A stretch of DNA of 64,000 bases, taken from NCBI RefSeq assembly GCF_019175285.1, contig NC_056527.1, positions 105,204,970-105,268,969 on the forward strand, given 5' to 3'. The notes beneath the pieces were generated by a model, which was not told the origin of the DNA, searched no databases, and was given only the letters and a program-made list of their open reading frames with translations. The DNA is from Sceloporus undulatus (taxonomy: Eukaryota; Chordata; Lepidosauria; Squamata; Phrynosomatidae). The position numbers were made by a program, and so were the translations under genes. Shown in pieces: positions 32,477 to 44,944 of this stretch (positions are counted from its first letter, which is position 1; each line of letters opens with the position of its first letter).

Positions 32477-33641
32477 CTCTACAATAGAATAGTGCACATG
32501 AGTTTCTGGGAGTCCTAAGCTACTGTTCAGCTGAGTTCCTTGACTGTTTGCTGCCTTCTCTGAAGCCAGCTGTTTTAGAGCTGGTTTTTGGAGCCATGAC
32601 TGTCATATTTTCCCCCTCCTATATGATTTTTAACACCTTTGCCTGATGAAGAAGCCAGTGGATGTTTGCAACATGTATTTAGAGATAGGGCCTAAAGGAG
32701 GGCATCCTCAATGTATATTTAATGGGAGAATTTTATTAGCTCATTTCAAAGTAGCAAGAAGGCTTGGGCAACTGAAGTGGGGATCTAGCCTGTGTACACC
32801 GGTTCAAAGAACAGAACTCCAGAGTACGAGGTTCAAATTAGTTTTATTTATTAATCAAAAGGAAGTCACCGTCCATGCCGCACACATCCAAGAACGAACA
32901 ATATAGAAGGTGGTATACAGCATATTAAAGGGATGTAAGTACGGCACACACCTTTCACATTTTCAACACCATACTATACAATACATTTTAAATAGTATAC
33001 CGATTCCCAGAAGCAGAGCTTTCAGGTAAGATGCAGACAAAAAGGGTTTGTCTGACCTCAAGCAAGACCAAATTGGTAGTGTCCAAGCAGGCATGTTTAT
33101 ATTGTAAAACCTATTCCAGGGCAGAATTCAGGATTAGAGTGGATTTTTCATGAGAGAAGAATGGGAAAGGAAGTTGGAAATGATTGAACAATCAATGAAG
33201 ATTTCCCTGGCAGAGGAATATCACTCCCAGATGGAGGACACTCTTGGATTTCTGTGTACTTGTAAACACAAGATTTATCATCCAAAACAAGAAATCTCTG
33301 AACTCTTTCCTCATTCACTGCTCCCAAACCTATCACATACTCACCCTGTCTTTGGGTGCCTCTACACTGTAGAAATAATGCAATTTGATAATGCTGTAGC
33401 TCCATGGGATTTGTAATTTTACAAAATCTTCAGCCTTTTCTGCCAAAGCCATGCAAAAACAATAATTCACCTTTTAAATAGGTTGCACCTCCATAGTGTT
33501 TAACATAACAAACAAACAAAAATCCTGTTCTTCGAAACTGATTTGTTTGGATTTTGTCTTGATTTTTGGCTGTTTGTTTTTGGCATTTTTGGACATCTAT
33601 GTTTCTCCTGGAAGATGGTTATATGTAATGAACTGTCTGAA

Positions 33642-35033
33642 GGGCCATTCAGACTACCTTTTACCCCAGATCAGGAACCGAATTATGCACATGAAGTTCA
33701 TATTGGCTCCGAATCTCCCACAAGTGAATCTGAGGCTTGCACACCCATTGAGGGGCAAATGCCCCTTAGTGCGGGTCATTTGGAAGTGGAGTAAAAGCTG
33801 TATCTTTTTTAAAAAAGGGTCAGGTGAATATGAACTTGTCCCCGATCATGATTGGGGCAAGTTCAGAGAAGGGATTTAGGTCAGAGGGAGGGCAGAACTG
33901 GAGAAAGGGTGCCAAGAGAATCAGGGTGACGGAGGAGGAGGACGATGAAGCCGGGGGAAAGAATGGGGCCATGGAGGGCAGCATCGGAAGAAGGAGGAGG
34001 AGGAGGAGGAGGAGGAGGAGGAGGAGGCAGGAGCTGAAGGATGGGTGTCGAGGGCAATTGGGGTTACGATGAAGCCGGGGGTGCCAAGGGCAGAATCGGG
34101 GTAATGGGGGAGCAGGAGGCAGAGGAGGAAGGAGCCGGAGAAAGGGTCAATTCAGGGTAGGTCAGAGGGAGGGCAGGGAATTGAGTAAGCCTCTGCTCTC
34201 GGAGGCAGCTTTCTCCCTCTTTTTTTTTGAATTTTTGAGAGACTATGCGCATGCTTTTTGCTACAGGTAGATACATATACAGATAGAATGTGTGTCTGCT
34301 TGTGCTACTTTCCCTTTCACTTCCTTGCTCCCAGCATGGCACTTTGCAAGATACAGTACTTTTTTTCTAAATTATTTTGATATGCAAATGCCACAATGCG
34401 AATGTTACAAATGTTTCTCTTTCAATTTGGCAAATTGATACAGAATGCTTTTGCTACTGTATGTGTCTGTAAGGAACTAGGGTGGCTGAAGGAAAGCAAA
34501 AGGATAGATGCCATTTGGGGTGAGGAATGAATTATTATTATTTATTATTATTATTATTGTATGTGTATGAGGTATTCTGGGGTGGCAAGGAGGGAGGATG
34601 CAGAGATTGCATTAGATTGCATTTTGGGGTTGAAAACAAAGGCAGGGGAAGATCCATAATCTGTATTGACCAAAATACACACAACACACACACACACCTG
34701 GAAGTTTTTAAATTTGACAGCATCTGCGCATACTGGTGCCTGTTTTTTTTTTAAAAAAAGGAGGGAGGAAGCACACATCTGGTTGCGCAATGGCTGCAGG
34801 AAACATCACCTTGACAACAGCGGAACTGAATTTGATTGACAGCAAAGACGTCTTCATTTTAAACTGGTCGCACAAATTTGAAATCTCTGGAAGTAGTTGC
34901 AATGGCATTCAGGGGTAAATAACCCTGAATAAGGTATTTCAAAGTGGGCACTTGCTTCTGGAGGGATTCGGGAGGAGGGTGCCTGAATGTGCCCAGTTCC
35001 ATCCTGCGCAAATAGATGTGTCTGAATGGGGCC
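33642..35033. mobile_element. 1.4-kb DNA transposon, GGGCCATTCAGAC ends
   Basis: Left GGGCCATTCAGACTACC and inverted right GGCCCCATTCAGACACATC match. The interior includes an (AGG)n array (33977-34027), (ATT)n (34531-34560) and a (CA) run. No transposase frame recognised. Confidence 0.55.
33977..34027 (+). repeat. (AGG)n microsatellite
   Basis: Uninterrupted GGA repeats in a purine-rich tract; the translated poly-Arg ORF is an artefact. Confidence 0.9.
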
Positions 35034-35251
35034 TCAATGTTAGGGATGTTTAAAAATATTCACAAATTTCCTTGTCCTCATTTTTCTTTTAAAAAAGAGT
35101 CAGTTGCCATGTGATTCTTTTTTTAAAATGCATTTCAGGAGAAAATAAATAGGAATGCATGCAGGAATCATTCCCACAGAATTCAGGGGTATGTCAAGGT
35201 GCCAGAATATCCATCTGTCTGAAAAGTGCTCACTGTTGTCTCTTCTTGACT

Positions 35252-35395
35252 CTAATTTTTGGCAACAGATGCATAGACGCAGGCCTCGGGACATCTGTCA
35301 AGAAGACTGGATGCTTGCTTGGTTTTCTTTGACTGGTGGTTCAATACTGCATAGGAGACTTCATCAGGCTCTTCTCCAGCATCAGGTTGTAAGGG
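35252..35395 (-). CDS. Gene C exon 7: ITIM tail and stop
   Basis: 144 nt, 47 codons plus TAG. PLQPDAGEEPDEVSYAVL then CVYASVAKN-stop; Tyr-to-Tyr spacing 26. Confidence 0.86.
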   Translation of the reverse strand, partial: PLQPDAGEEPDEVSYAVLNHQSKKTKQASSLLDRCPEACVYASVAKN

Positions 35396-38300
35396 CTACA
35401 GAAATAAAAGAAACTCTTAGGGTATAATCCTTCCATTCCTTTCTCCAGAGTAGTTGCAACTGAAACAAGAGGAGATGGTCAATAGAAATAAGACCTTTGA
35501 ACTACAGCATCACATGCACAGTTGTAGGGTTTCTGGTAGACTTCCTGAATCATATGTCACTGTGCCTTATTCAAAATGCAGGCATATCTCAGTTAACAAA
35601 GCCTCTGACAAAGAAGATCCTTTTTTACAAAGTCTTTTTACTCCAACCCAGCCTACTCTTATACTCCTGATCATCTATCTACTCCTACCCAGCCCCACAT
35701 TTTCCTCATTGTCTTTAGTCAAGCTGTAGGTTTTTGGAAAGCATCCTCATAGGGAGGATGGTGATGGAGGGGTGGAGAAACACAGGCTTTCAGTGTCAGG
35801 TTGGAGCAGAATGTCTGCAGTAAACAAGCCAATAAAGCTTGAACTGTGAAAAATAGGATTCTGCTGGTAGCTGTGTGTGCTTGCCTACACCAGGCAAGGT
35901 AAGCAATAGCTGCCTCCAGAATACCTTCCTGAGCATGTATGAACAGCAAAATAGAAAGGAGGAAGGAGATTAGTCTGGCTCACCAATTATTCCCAGCATG
36001 GTAAAGAAAAGTTCTGAAGACCAAAATGGAAATCCTAGGATGGCAAACCTTTTAGACGAATGCCCATAATCAGTGGCATTCCTGCACCGGTTGTCATCCG
36101 GTGCTGGGGAGGGGGAACTTCTGGGGGGAGGGGACATTTGTCTTCTGGGGCCAGGATATCCAGGGGTGGGACTTCCAGGGGAAAAAAACCAAGGCACTGT
36201 CTCTCAGCCTCAGGCTAGCAGTTAAAGGGATGGGAGAATGGGGAAAGAGGAGGAACAGGTGTGCACTGGCTCTTCCCCTGCCCTCCTGTACCTTTAACTG
36301 CCTCCCCAGAGGCATGCACACCTGTTCCTCCTCTTTGGGGAGGCAGTTAAATGGATGGGAGGGCCAGGGAAGAAGAGTAGTGCTGCTATGGTACTCCTCT
36401 TGAAGCAATGGATGGCACATGTGCCCACAGAGAAAACTCTGCATGTCAGAGAGGGCATGTATGCCATAGGTTTGCCACCCCTGTGGGAGGAAAAGTGGAG
36501 GCTAGTGAAGGGTGGAGGAATCATTCTTGGTGCATTTTGGGAGGAACCTCAAATGGTCCCGAGAAGATTCAAAGGCTTTCTGTTTTTTCTGCAAGGCTTA
36601 CCTGCCCTGGCCATTTCATCTCATATCGTCTCTTTTGTGCATATCGTCAGTTTTAGATAAAAGGTTTACTGAAACATGTTGATCTACTTTTCTTTTTTGG
36701 TGTGCAAAAACCTATTCCAATTATTTCCCTATTATTTCTACCTCTGGCACCAAATTTTCTGTTAGCAAAGTAATGCCCAGGAATACATCTACTTTATTGA
36801 CAGAGCTCTACTTCTCTCTTTCAGTTAGTTTCAAAGGTGCTACAAGATCCCTTTGCCTAGTGTTTCTCAGCAGAATCATACTCTTCTTCAGGTGATCAAG
36901 GTATGTGAGGAGAAGAGAGGGAGGGAGGGAAAGATTTTCCAGTTTCAAGGGTGCATATATTGTAGGGCAGAAAAATAACAAGACAGTCATACTCATGAAT
37001 TTACTTTTGTTTGGTTTTTTAAATGAAAATCTCTTACTTTGCTCATTGGTTGACTTCTTTCCTCTGCAATGGAGCCTGTAGATCAGAGAGACAACATTAA
37101 ATCTTTGGCTAATTTCTTTCAAATTTGATTTGTACACTCAGCTCCATCCTAATTCATATTCTAAGAACTATGCCTTGTCACAGTGACAGATGTTCCTTGC
37201 TTTTCTGTCTCTTAGATATGATAAATGCTGTGCCAGAAAAAAAAAATTGCACCATGTTGGGCCCAGTAGTGTCACGGGTGGGGATGCGGGGGGACCACAC
37301 TAGGTGACACCCCAGAAGAGAGGTGACACCTGGCTGAGTGCAACCCTCCCTTACACACACCTGTTTACTTGCAAGTAAAATGGTGCACAGCAACAAGTTG
37401 AGGGGGTGTACCTTTTCGGCTTCATCCCTGCAAGCCCTGCTCCCCGCATTGGTTGTCAGCTCCCAAATTATGGGCTGCCAAACTATGGGCTCGAGTTCCC
37501 CTTTCCAACAAAATTTCTTCATCCTGAACAATCTCTCATTGTTTTTTTTCTGGGCACAATTCAGTATGTGGCCTCTGACTGGCAACGTCCTAAACTGTAT
37601 AAAGAATTATCTTCAATATTGTTTTTAAGTTTTAGTTGTTTTGCCCTTAAGGAGATTATCACACATGCCTTTTAAACCATAATTTCCCTTTGAAAGAAGC
37701 AGCTTTGGCCATGCGATTGCACAACAACAACACCCACCTGTAGCTGCCCTGTCCCCCACCTGTCCCTATGAATGAACTGGCAATTGCGCATGAAACAAAT
37801 ACACTGAACTATCAGAAAGCAAAGGTGTCACTATCTCAGGCAACCATGTGGACAATTTTGTATTTCTGGAGAATTTTGGATTTTGAAATTCTGGATGAGG
37901 GAGGCTCAACCTTTATTACAATAACAATAGTCACATGACATTCTACCACTAAAAGATTAATTATACCACAACCTTCTCTGGATCACTATCCACTTTGTCA
38001 GATGCAGGGAGTATAATCTTCAAGATTCAAATATACATAGCTGGGAGTTGGATGAAATTGAATACAGAAAGTACTAGCAACAATTATTATGAACACTGCC
38101 CATTAACTGCTGGTAGTATATTACAGTATACTATTTATTGAAGATATTTATATGGTACACTTTAACTATGACCTAAGCTATTATAAATTAACCTATCCGG
38201 TGTTTCACTTACCTTTCTTCTTTCTTTTCTGCAGTACACAGACAAGCAACAAGAGGAGAACCAAGAAGAGAAGGCCTGCAGCAATACTGACTGGTATGAT

Positions 38301-41300
38301 TGCTGGTATAGTTGCTGTGGAGCGATCTGTAAAATTGTGGAAACCTTTGAGTTCAAATCTCACTACTCTAAAGATCTCAGGAGCTGGCTTGTACCATTGA
38401 TCCAGCTATCTCAGTACTCTTTACACAGACTCACAGCAGTTCCCTAAGCTTTTGAACAGGAGTCTTTGCCTGTCCTATCTGGAGATGACATGAACCAACC
38501 CTAGGACCTTCTGCATGCAAATCCTTGCCACAGAATTATGATCTCTGCACATCAACCCCAGGCAGTACCCAAAGGCTATCTGCAGAGATTCTGCTATCAG
38601 TCTATTCATCTTCTCTCACAGCGCTTCCTCAGCACATTTACACCAATTCTCCTTCCCTTCCACAATATCATGCCTGTCCCTTTCGTGCCCAAACCCGCTA
38701 CTTCCATGCCAGATGATACCAATACCCAGAATCAATATTTTGAGAACATGGGCCAGAATTCACAATTGCAGTTACAAATGTGTAGCCTACAGTTACACAT
38801 ATACAACTGATTCATAATCTCAACCACTGCGTATTCAATAGTGAGAGAATATGTAGACATTGTAAAAGTCACCTAATCCTATCTAACACGCCATCAACCG
38901 CTGTGAGCATGTTGATCAGGATGCAGCAGGCTGATGTTTCCACACACACCCTCTCATGGGCAATCTCCAATACAAGGAGGAATTGCAAGATGGATCCTGC
39001 TACTGACTGTTGCACTAGAAATTGCTGGCAGGAGGGGGCTAGAGGTTTATTTGCACTGTGATCAACAGGAGAAAAGAACTCTGTCACTCATTGGTAAGTC
39101 GGCATCAGAAGGAGTCAGACCAGGTGATGCTGCTTCAGTAAGTATACTTATCTAAGTAGCTGGCCTAGAATTGTGTCCATGGCCTTTAATGGTTCACTGG
39201 TTACAGAGCCAGGAATTTCAAACTATAAGTGGCTCAAATGTCACTTTCTATTTGAGGGGGGAGGGGAGTCTTGCCCCAGCTTAAGATGGAGAGATTCCCC
39301 TCAGACCTAAAATACAATGAAAAAGTGAGAGGTCTTGAGGGGCTGTAAAAGGATACTTTTCTAGATCACAACAATATACCTTGAAGAGCAATTGCAGTGA
39401 TCTGGGACGCCATTCTAATCCACCCCACTGTTATCCCAAGGCATTGGATGACAGTGGGCATCATCCCCTGACAGATGATGGTGGAGGAAAGTGGGAGCTA
39501 TAGTTCAAACCATTTGGACGTTGTAGGTTTGGTGAAGACTTTGATTCCTCTTTAGAGGAACCTGCTGTTAATGTCTTCTTGTCCCAGCTACATTGTAAAC
39601 AAGAAACTGAACTTGGTCTTAGAAGAGCAAGATTTTGGTTCTCTATTGCCCTGCTGAAATACAAAAATCTTATTCCCCCCCCCCACATCCCCTCCTTTCT
39701 ATCCTTAGTTTCCTCTTTATTCTCTTGTCTTGTTTCTTGTCTTCTTGTTTAGCTGTTTGATAACAGAAGGCTGGGCTATAAGCAGTTTTGCACACTTCAG
39801 AGCCTGTTGTAACCCTGTTGGCCAACAATTACACCCAGACATGCCTTGCAATGTCAAAGTTGTCAAAGTTGATACTGAAAATGAGGCACTCTTTGAAACA
39901 CCTACATGGAGAAGAACTTCAAGAGAAGTCCTAACCATCAAACAAAGAATGTTCCTTTTCTAATCTTAATAGTGAAACTTTCAGAGTATCCCTGAATCTT
40001 CATCCTGGCCAATCACCTTTACCAAGAAAATAAAGATCTTTCTAGCAATGCCCTTTTGACATTTATCTCATAGCAGCAAGCTTTTCTATATAATCTTTAA
40101 TATGAGCACACACTGTACCAAAGAACCACAGATCATTCACAAGCCCAAGTTCAGATTCTTGTTTACAACTTAACTGGAACAAGAGGACATTGACTGCAGG
40201 TTCCTCTAAAGAGTGACAAACTTCTTCTTAGTAGATGCTAGTTACTGTGGCCTGCTTTAGTCTGGTCACCACTCTTACTTTCACACCGGTTGTGACTTTT
40301 GGGTTTAGGGGAACACTTTCCGGTTTGGGGAGAGGTTCTGGGGAGATAGAGATTTAAAAGACTAGTCTGTACTATTAATCTTTTTAAAGAAATGTTGCCA
40401 GCCCACCCCAACTCCACCAATTTAGTGCTGGAGGGGGGATTAGGAGATATAAAGTGAGAGTAGAAGGTGCTTGTGGCTCACAGGATACACTTCCTTCATC
40501 CCTGATGTAAATAAACACGCCAGCAGAAAGGCAGGTACACAACACTGTTGTTGTTTGTTGTTGTTGTTACTGTTGTGTGCCTTCAAGTCATTTCAAGGCA
40601 TTCTCGTTAATTTCTGGTTTGACTCTTTCTTTCTTTCTATTCTGCTGTTTCTGCTGCTGCTGCTGCTGCTGATTGCTCATGCTAAGGTGATTCCTAAGCA
40701 CCAGCTTCTGATATACCATGCTATAAACTCCACCAGAATTTCTTTCCAACCTGTCATTCTTAGTACTTCAGTAAGAGTTAGAAAGTGAAGTATTTGGAGT
40801 TTGGTGTCTTACCTCTCAAGACCAGCTCTGCAGGCTCACTTGGTTCTGACCAGACAAATGGATTGCTTCTGTGGTGGTATTGGCAAGTGTAGCTCCCTGC
40901 ATCCTCCATCCTCAACATGACAAAAGAAAACTCAGCGGTGTCCATCTCAGCATCTGTGGCCTGAAATGCTATCTGCATACTTCCCTTTTGAAGGGCAAAA
41001 GTCAGACCTTTCTCTGCCCCTTGGCACTGGATGGTAACATTCAACCCCAGAGCATTCTCTCTTGTAGGTATCATCTTGATGGAGGGTTTGGGCAATGTGG
41101 GATCTAAATGTAGAAAGAATTTAATGAGCCTTGATATAGTTCAATATAGAAATGACAGTTGCTACTGAATCCAGTCACAAATAGTCCTCCCTCCCGCCTT
41201 TCTTTCTTTCTTTCTTTCTTTCTTTTTCTTTTTTTCTTTTACAATTGGAGAAACTACAGTGCTTCATTCCACTAAGCACTTTTATAACACACAGGCAATA

Positions 41301-44300
41301 AACTGCAATAACAGCCAGGCAATAGCGTCTTTTGCTGGGACCTATCCCATGATGTCACCTCCTATCAGTTGTTAACTTGATGTGAAATGTTTCTTTTCAT
41401 TCATGCAAAATCTACATGAATGACCTGCTTTCTTGCTTTGTTGGTATTAGTAATTGTAAGGCAATAACTCAATTCTGCTTTAATTCTGGGTGGTCTGTGG
41501 TTGGTCTTTAGGTATTCCTTGCCTTTTGCCTGCCAGTAAATTCCTGAGTTAGTAAGATAAGATTAACCAGAGAAAGCATGACATCAATGGATGGCAGGGC
41601 TTAGAAATAATATCTGAGGAAAGTCAAATACATGCAGGGCTTTAAAAAAGATGGTGATTTCTAGATGATATTCTATATCAGAAACTTAAGGAGATTGCTA
41701 CATGCGGCTTTTAAACTGTGATTATAGCCAGAAAAAGAACCTTTGGTGATACTTATTGCCTCCGACACTTCACTTTGAACTGCCATCAGTCTACCCTGAT
41801 TGGTCTTCTCATTCCCAGGGAAAAAAGGCCCTTTTAAAGGTAAGACTCCTTTTAATATATATTTCTTTGGGGGGTGTCTGTGCGTCTGTGTGACAAACTA
41901 GGCACACATGGGTCAGTTCTGGGTGGTACTGAGTAGGCAGTGCCAAATGCTGCGTGTGATAAGGTATTAGCTCTAACCAAGGTTGTAATGCCAGAAAGAT
42001 TGTGAAGAGTATGAATGTGGGATAAAGAAGATAGTAGTCCTGATTACATAGCACTTTTGAAAAGAACGCAATTTTAAGGGCAGAACGCTGTGGTGTGATA
42101 AAGTCCTAATTGTATGGGTCATCTACCAATAATAAGCCTTTCTGTCCTTCTTGCCCACCCCACCATTCCCACCCCTATGACAGGTGACTGAGACATGACA
42201 TTCTGTGATACTAAAGCAAGAGAAGGTTAGCTCCAGGGGTCTGTGGGTCCCTTTACCAGTTCCATTACTCTGGGGCCACAAGAGTCTCTCTGACTGTACC
42301 TCAAAGTGATCAGAAAGGGCACAGAGCTGTATCTCCACCTCATCTGACAGTCCACTATGCTATTTGCGTCCTTGATGTATGCAAAGGTCAGAATATTCTC
42401 CAGCCCTTGACACATCATGGAGACATTCAAAAGCAGGGCACATTCTCTCGTACTTTCAAACTTGATGGCAGGTTTGGAGAATTTAGAATCTAGAGCTAGG
42501 AAGAATTGAATTCCTTTCTATGGAGATCCAGCTTTAGGGGGGGAAAATATTTTTTGTTGTTGGTGGAAGTTGGACTACGTCTCTGGAGATCAGGGTTCAA
42601 TTCTGTGCTCAGACATGGAAACCCATTGAGTGAGCTTGAGTGAGCCACACACTTTATTTATTTATTTATTTATTTATTTATTTGAGAATGTTTGTACACT
42701 TCTCTTCAGCCACAAAGGCTCTCAGAGCATTTTAAAGATTGGTAATTTGACAGTTCCTTGTCCTCAAGCCTCAGCCCTTGATAGGGTTTTTGTTTTTAAT
42801 TCAATATTCATGCATTGCAGAGAGTCAGACTGTATGGCCCTTGTGGTCCCTTTGAACTCTCTGATTCTATCACTTTAGGTTGGAAGTGACTTGAAGGTTC
42901 ACAACAACAAAGTGAACAAAAAGGAAAAAATGAAAAATATTTTATTGTGGCTGAATGCAGTAACATAATCCCTCTGTCCCTTTTCCTAATTATACTGTGA
43001 TCTATAGCAGGGATGAGAATTATACAGCCTTGTACAGCCTTACAGATATAACTGACCTGCAACACCCAGCATTCCTCACCATTGGTTATGCTGACTAGGG
43101 AGATGGATGTTGTAGTTCAACATCGTCTGGAAGGGTACAAATTCCCAGGATTCTTCCATAGCATAAACAAGGAAACACTTCCATTTGCTTAACTGGTGCA
43201 GAAAACTAGTTGTGTCATTGTATAGAAAGTTAAGCCACAATCTTACCTGTTAGGTTGATATATACAGTGTCACTGTGAGGTGACCATTTAATTTGGTCTC
43301 CCTTGAAGTGATATAAACACCAGTACTTTCCTCCATCTGTTTTCTTGGCATTAAAAATAGGAAATATCACCTCATGTGGATCTGCATCTTTGGTTTCTGC
43401 TGTGCTCTTAGATGAAATTACATCTTTTGAGAGATAGAACTCGACATATTGTTCACTTTGTGTCTGGCAGTGGATGCTGACATTTCCACCCAAAGCAACC
43501 ATCCCTTTGGGGTGAACAGAGATGGAAGGTTTGGAAAATGATTCTCCTGGATGGCAAATAGATAAAGAAATAGATCAAGAGTGAGCTAGGGAAGATGAAA
43601 CATCGGTAAAGTCTGGGAGGAACAAAGAAGGTAGCCCTCGATCTGGTGCTTGGAAGGGGTAAAATCTGCTAAAGAATATCACATGCATTTTGAGTGTTCC
43701 TTGGAGAGTTTGATGGACTGGGCATCACATTTAGGGACAGCCATGTTGGCCATATAGCAAAGTACAATAACATCCAAAATTCACGAAACAGTGATACCAT
43801 TAATTGGCTGACCAAAATGCACAAAATACATAATGCTAGCTTTTGTAGCTCCGCTCGCTTCTTCATTAGGCAAAAGTGTTAAGAATCATACAATAGGAAA
43901 AAAAATATAAAATGACCATGTTAGTCACAGGCTTGCATTATCTCAAGTGGCTTTTGCTATTACTTGGAGGTATCCACTGTTTTGGGGCTTTTGAATCATA
44001 CTGTACTTTGACATAACTGAATTACAGCATTTAAAGCATTGCTGCTTTAAATGCTGTAATACAGAGTTACTAATGCTTCTTGGAAGACATAATGCAATGA
44101 GACAGTAGTTTCCTAGAAGCCACATAAGGATGACATTGGTGGCTCAGTGGAAGGGAATGGCACTCTGACTTTACCTCCATGTCATTTCTGAGCCACAGTT
44201 TGGTTTTGTCAAATGAAGGGAAAAGAATGGAGCTCTTGGTGTATTTTGTAATTTGCTTCTTAGGTATTGTAATCACACCACTTGAATCTTAAATGGTCCT

Positions 44301-44944
44301 CCTCCCATCATTTTCTCTGGGAACTTTGAGTATCTGCCATAGGTACCTCTCTCTGCAAATCTTTGGATCTGCCTGTTAGAAGGGGTGTTAAACTATGTCT
44401 TTACCTATCCTTAACCTGCCTTGCTGGAAATAGGAAATAGGTTTTTGGAGAGAAAACAAAATCAAGGCAAATGGAAACATTATCACCACTTCAATGACTA
44501 CAGGTGTATCCAGGTTGTAGAATGAAAGCCATGTGACAACACTTTAACTGTCATGACTTTATCCTACAGAAATTTGGGATTTGTAGTTTGGTGATATACC
44601 AGAGCTCTCTGACAGACCAGGCTGAATACCTCAACAAACTACAAATCCCTGGATCCCACAGGATGGAGCCATGACAGTTAAAGTCGTATCAAACTGTTCT
44701 CATTATGCAGTGTGGGGACATCCTATGATGAGCAAAACAGGATTTATTTCATACTCACCTCTAGACATCCACAACTGCCCAAGCATCCACCATCCTGGAA
44801 AGGAAATTATTCCATTAGTGGCACAGCAACTGACTTAATACAAAGTTTGTGATCGTCCCACTACTGCCAATGCATATTTCTTGTCTTGCTGCTAGTTCAT
44901 ATGAGATACCAACCAAGAAAGAGGGTTTTTAAAGATGGTTCCAT
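35252..44944 (-). CDS. Gene C: inhibitory LRC-type Ig receptor, 2 Ig domains (317 aa)
   Basis: Seven exons join in frame (31+36+300+291+114+38+144 nt = 318 codons with stop). Residues 1-22 are a signal peptide (MEPSLKTLFL...WWMLGQLWMSR); Ig domains at about 23-122 and 123-219; membrane helix at about 228-250; tail with VSYAVL ITIM (Tyr285) and CVYASV (Tyr311). The intron between the two Ig exons holds a decayed third Ig exon, so the ancestor had at least three domains. The tail stops soon after CVYASV; the next codons would continue similarity to gene B (SQEE), so the end is shortened by a stop. Expected to be an inhibitory leukocyte receptor; ligand unknown. All exons are open and splice sites canonical. 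Confidence 0.88.
36047..36484. mobile_element. hAT-type MITE, GGATGGCAAACCT ends, inside gene C intron
   Basis: Left TAGGATGGCAAACCTTTTA and inverted right CAGGGGTGGCAAACCTATGG. The centre has large inverted repeats (GAGGAGGAACAGGTGTGC and its inverse). Confidence 0.65.
37038..37075 (-). CDS. Gene C exon 6: cytoplasmic linker
   Basis: 38 nt, acceptor CTACAG, donor GTAAGA; encodes SIAEERSQPMSK. Confidence 0.82.
37080..38200. other. Gene C intron, mostly unassigned
   Basis: The only hint of a repeat is GGTGACACCCCAGAAG..GGTGACACC near 37300, and ATTATCACACATGCC near 37660, resembling the end of the 48.6 kb MITE. Confidence 0.3.
38213..38326 (-). CDS. Gene C exon 5: transmembrane segment
   Basis: 114 nt, phase 1-1. 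IPAIIPVSIAAGLLFL, a leucine run, VCVLQ and the basic anchor KRKKK. Confidence 0.86.
38400..40800. other. Gene C intron, mostly unassigned
   Basis: An inverted SINE tail lies at 40548-40605 (GTGTGCCTTCAAGTCATTTC). The rest holds no exon or repeat that I recognise. Confidence 0.35.
40813..41103 (-). CDS. Gene C exon 4: Ig domain 2 (membrane-proximal)
   Basis: 291 nt, phase 1-1. Starts DPTLPKPSIKMIP; cysteines in VTIQC and YTCQYH; WSEPSEPAELVLRG before donor GTAAGA. Close paralogue of gene D Ig4. Confidence 0.9.
41197..41235. repeat. (TTTC)n microsatellite
   Basis: Pyrimidine tetranucleotide run near the acceptor side of gene C Ig2. Confidence 0.85.
42235..42492 (-). pseudogene. Gene C degenerate Ig exon
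   Basis: Reads DSKFSKPAIKFEST..CALLLNVSMMCQGLENILTF, clearly the start of the DPxLPKPSIK-type Ig domain, but the second half (the DAGxYTCQY and WSEPS region) is scrambled and shortened before a residual MELVKG. It cannot fold as an Ig domain and is probably skipped. Confidence 0.75.
42566..42912 (+). mobile_element. SINE interrupted by LINE-like sequence
   Basis: SINE head and middle at 42566-42652 (TCTGGAGATCAGGGTTCAATTC) and tail at 42876-42912 (GGAAGTGACTTGAAGG). Between them are (TTTA)n and a CR1-like end (GACTGTATGGCCCTTGTGGTCC). Confidence 0.52.
43013..43145. mobile_element. hAT-like MITE remnant
   Basis: GCAACACCCAGCATTCCTCACCATTGG..GATGTTGTAGTTCAACATCGTCTGGAAGG is a worn copy of the CAACTCCCATCATC-type MITE; similar copy at 53008-53136. 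Confidence 0.45.
43247..43546 (-). CDS. Gene C exon 3: Ig domain 1
   Basis: 300 nt, phase 1-1. Starts GESFSKPSISVHP; cysteines in VSIHC and YWCLYH; WSPHSDTVYINLTG before donor GTAAGA. Confidence 0.9.
44505..44730. mobile_element. Palindromic MITE, copy inside the duplication
   Basis: CACTTTAACTGTCATGAC..GGGATTTGTAGTTTGG and the inverse CCATGACAGTTAAAGTCG. Its duplicate lies at 59385-59600. Confidence 0.62.
44759..44794 (-). CDS. Gene C exon 2: signal peptide mini-exon
   Basis: 36 nt, acceptor TTTCCAG, donor GTGAGT; encodes WWMLGQLWMSR after a split Gly. Confidence 0.87.
44914..44944 (-). CDS. Gene C exon 1: start and signal peptide
   Basis: ATG with A at -3 and G at +4; MEPSLKTLFL plus one base; donor GTTGGT. 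Near-identical copy, one base longer, at 60547-60578. Confidence 0.87.

Noticed and set aside
33824-34072. Arg-rich open frame
   Set aside because: Product of the (AGG)n array in a DNA transposon.
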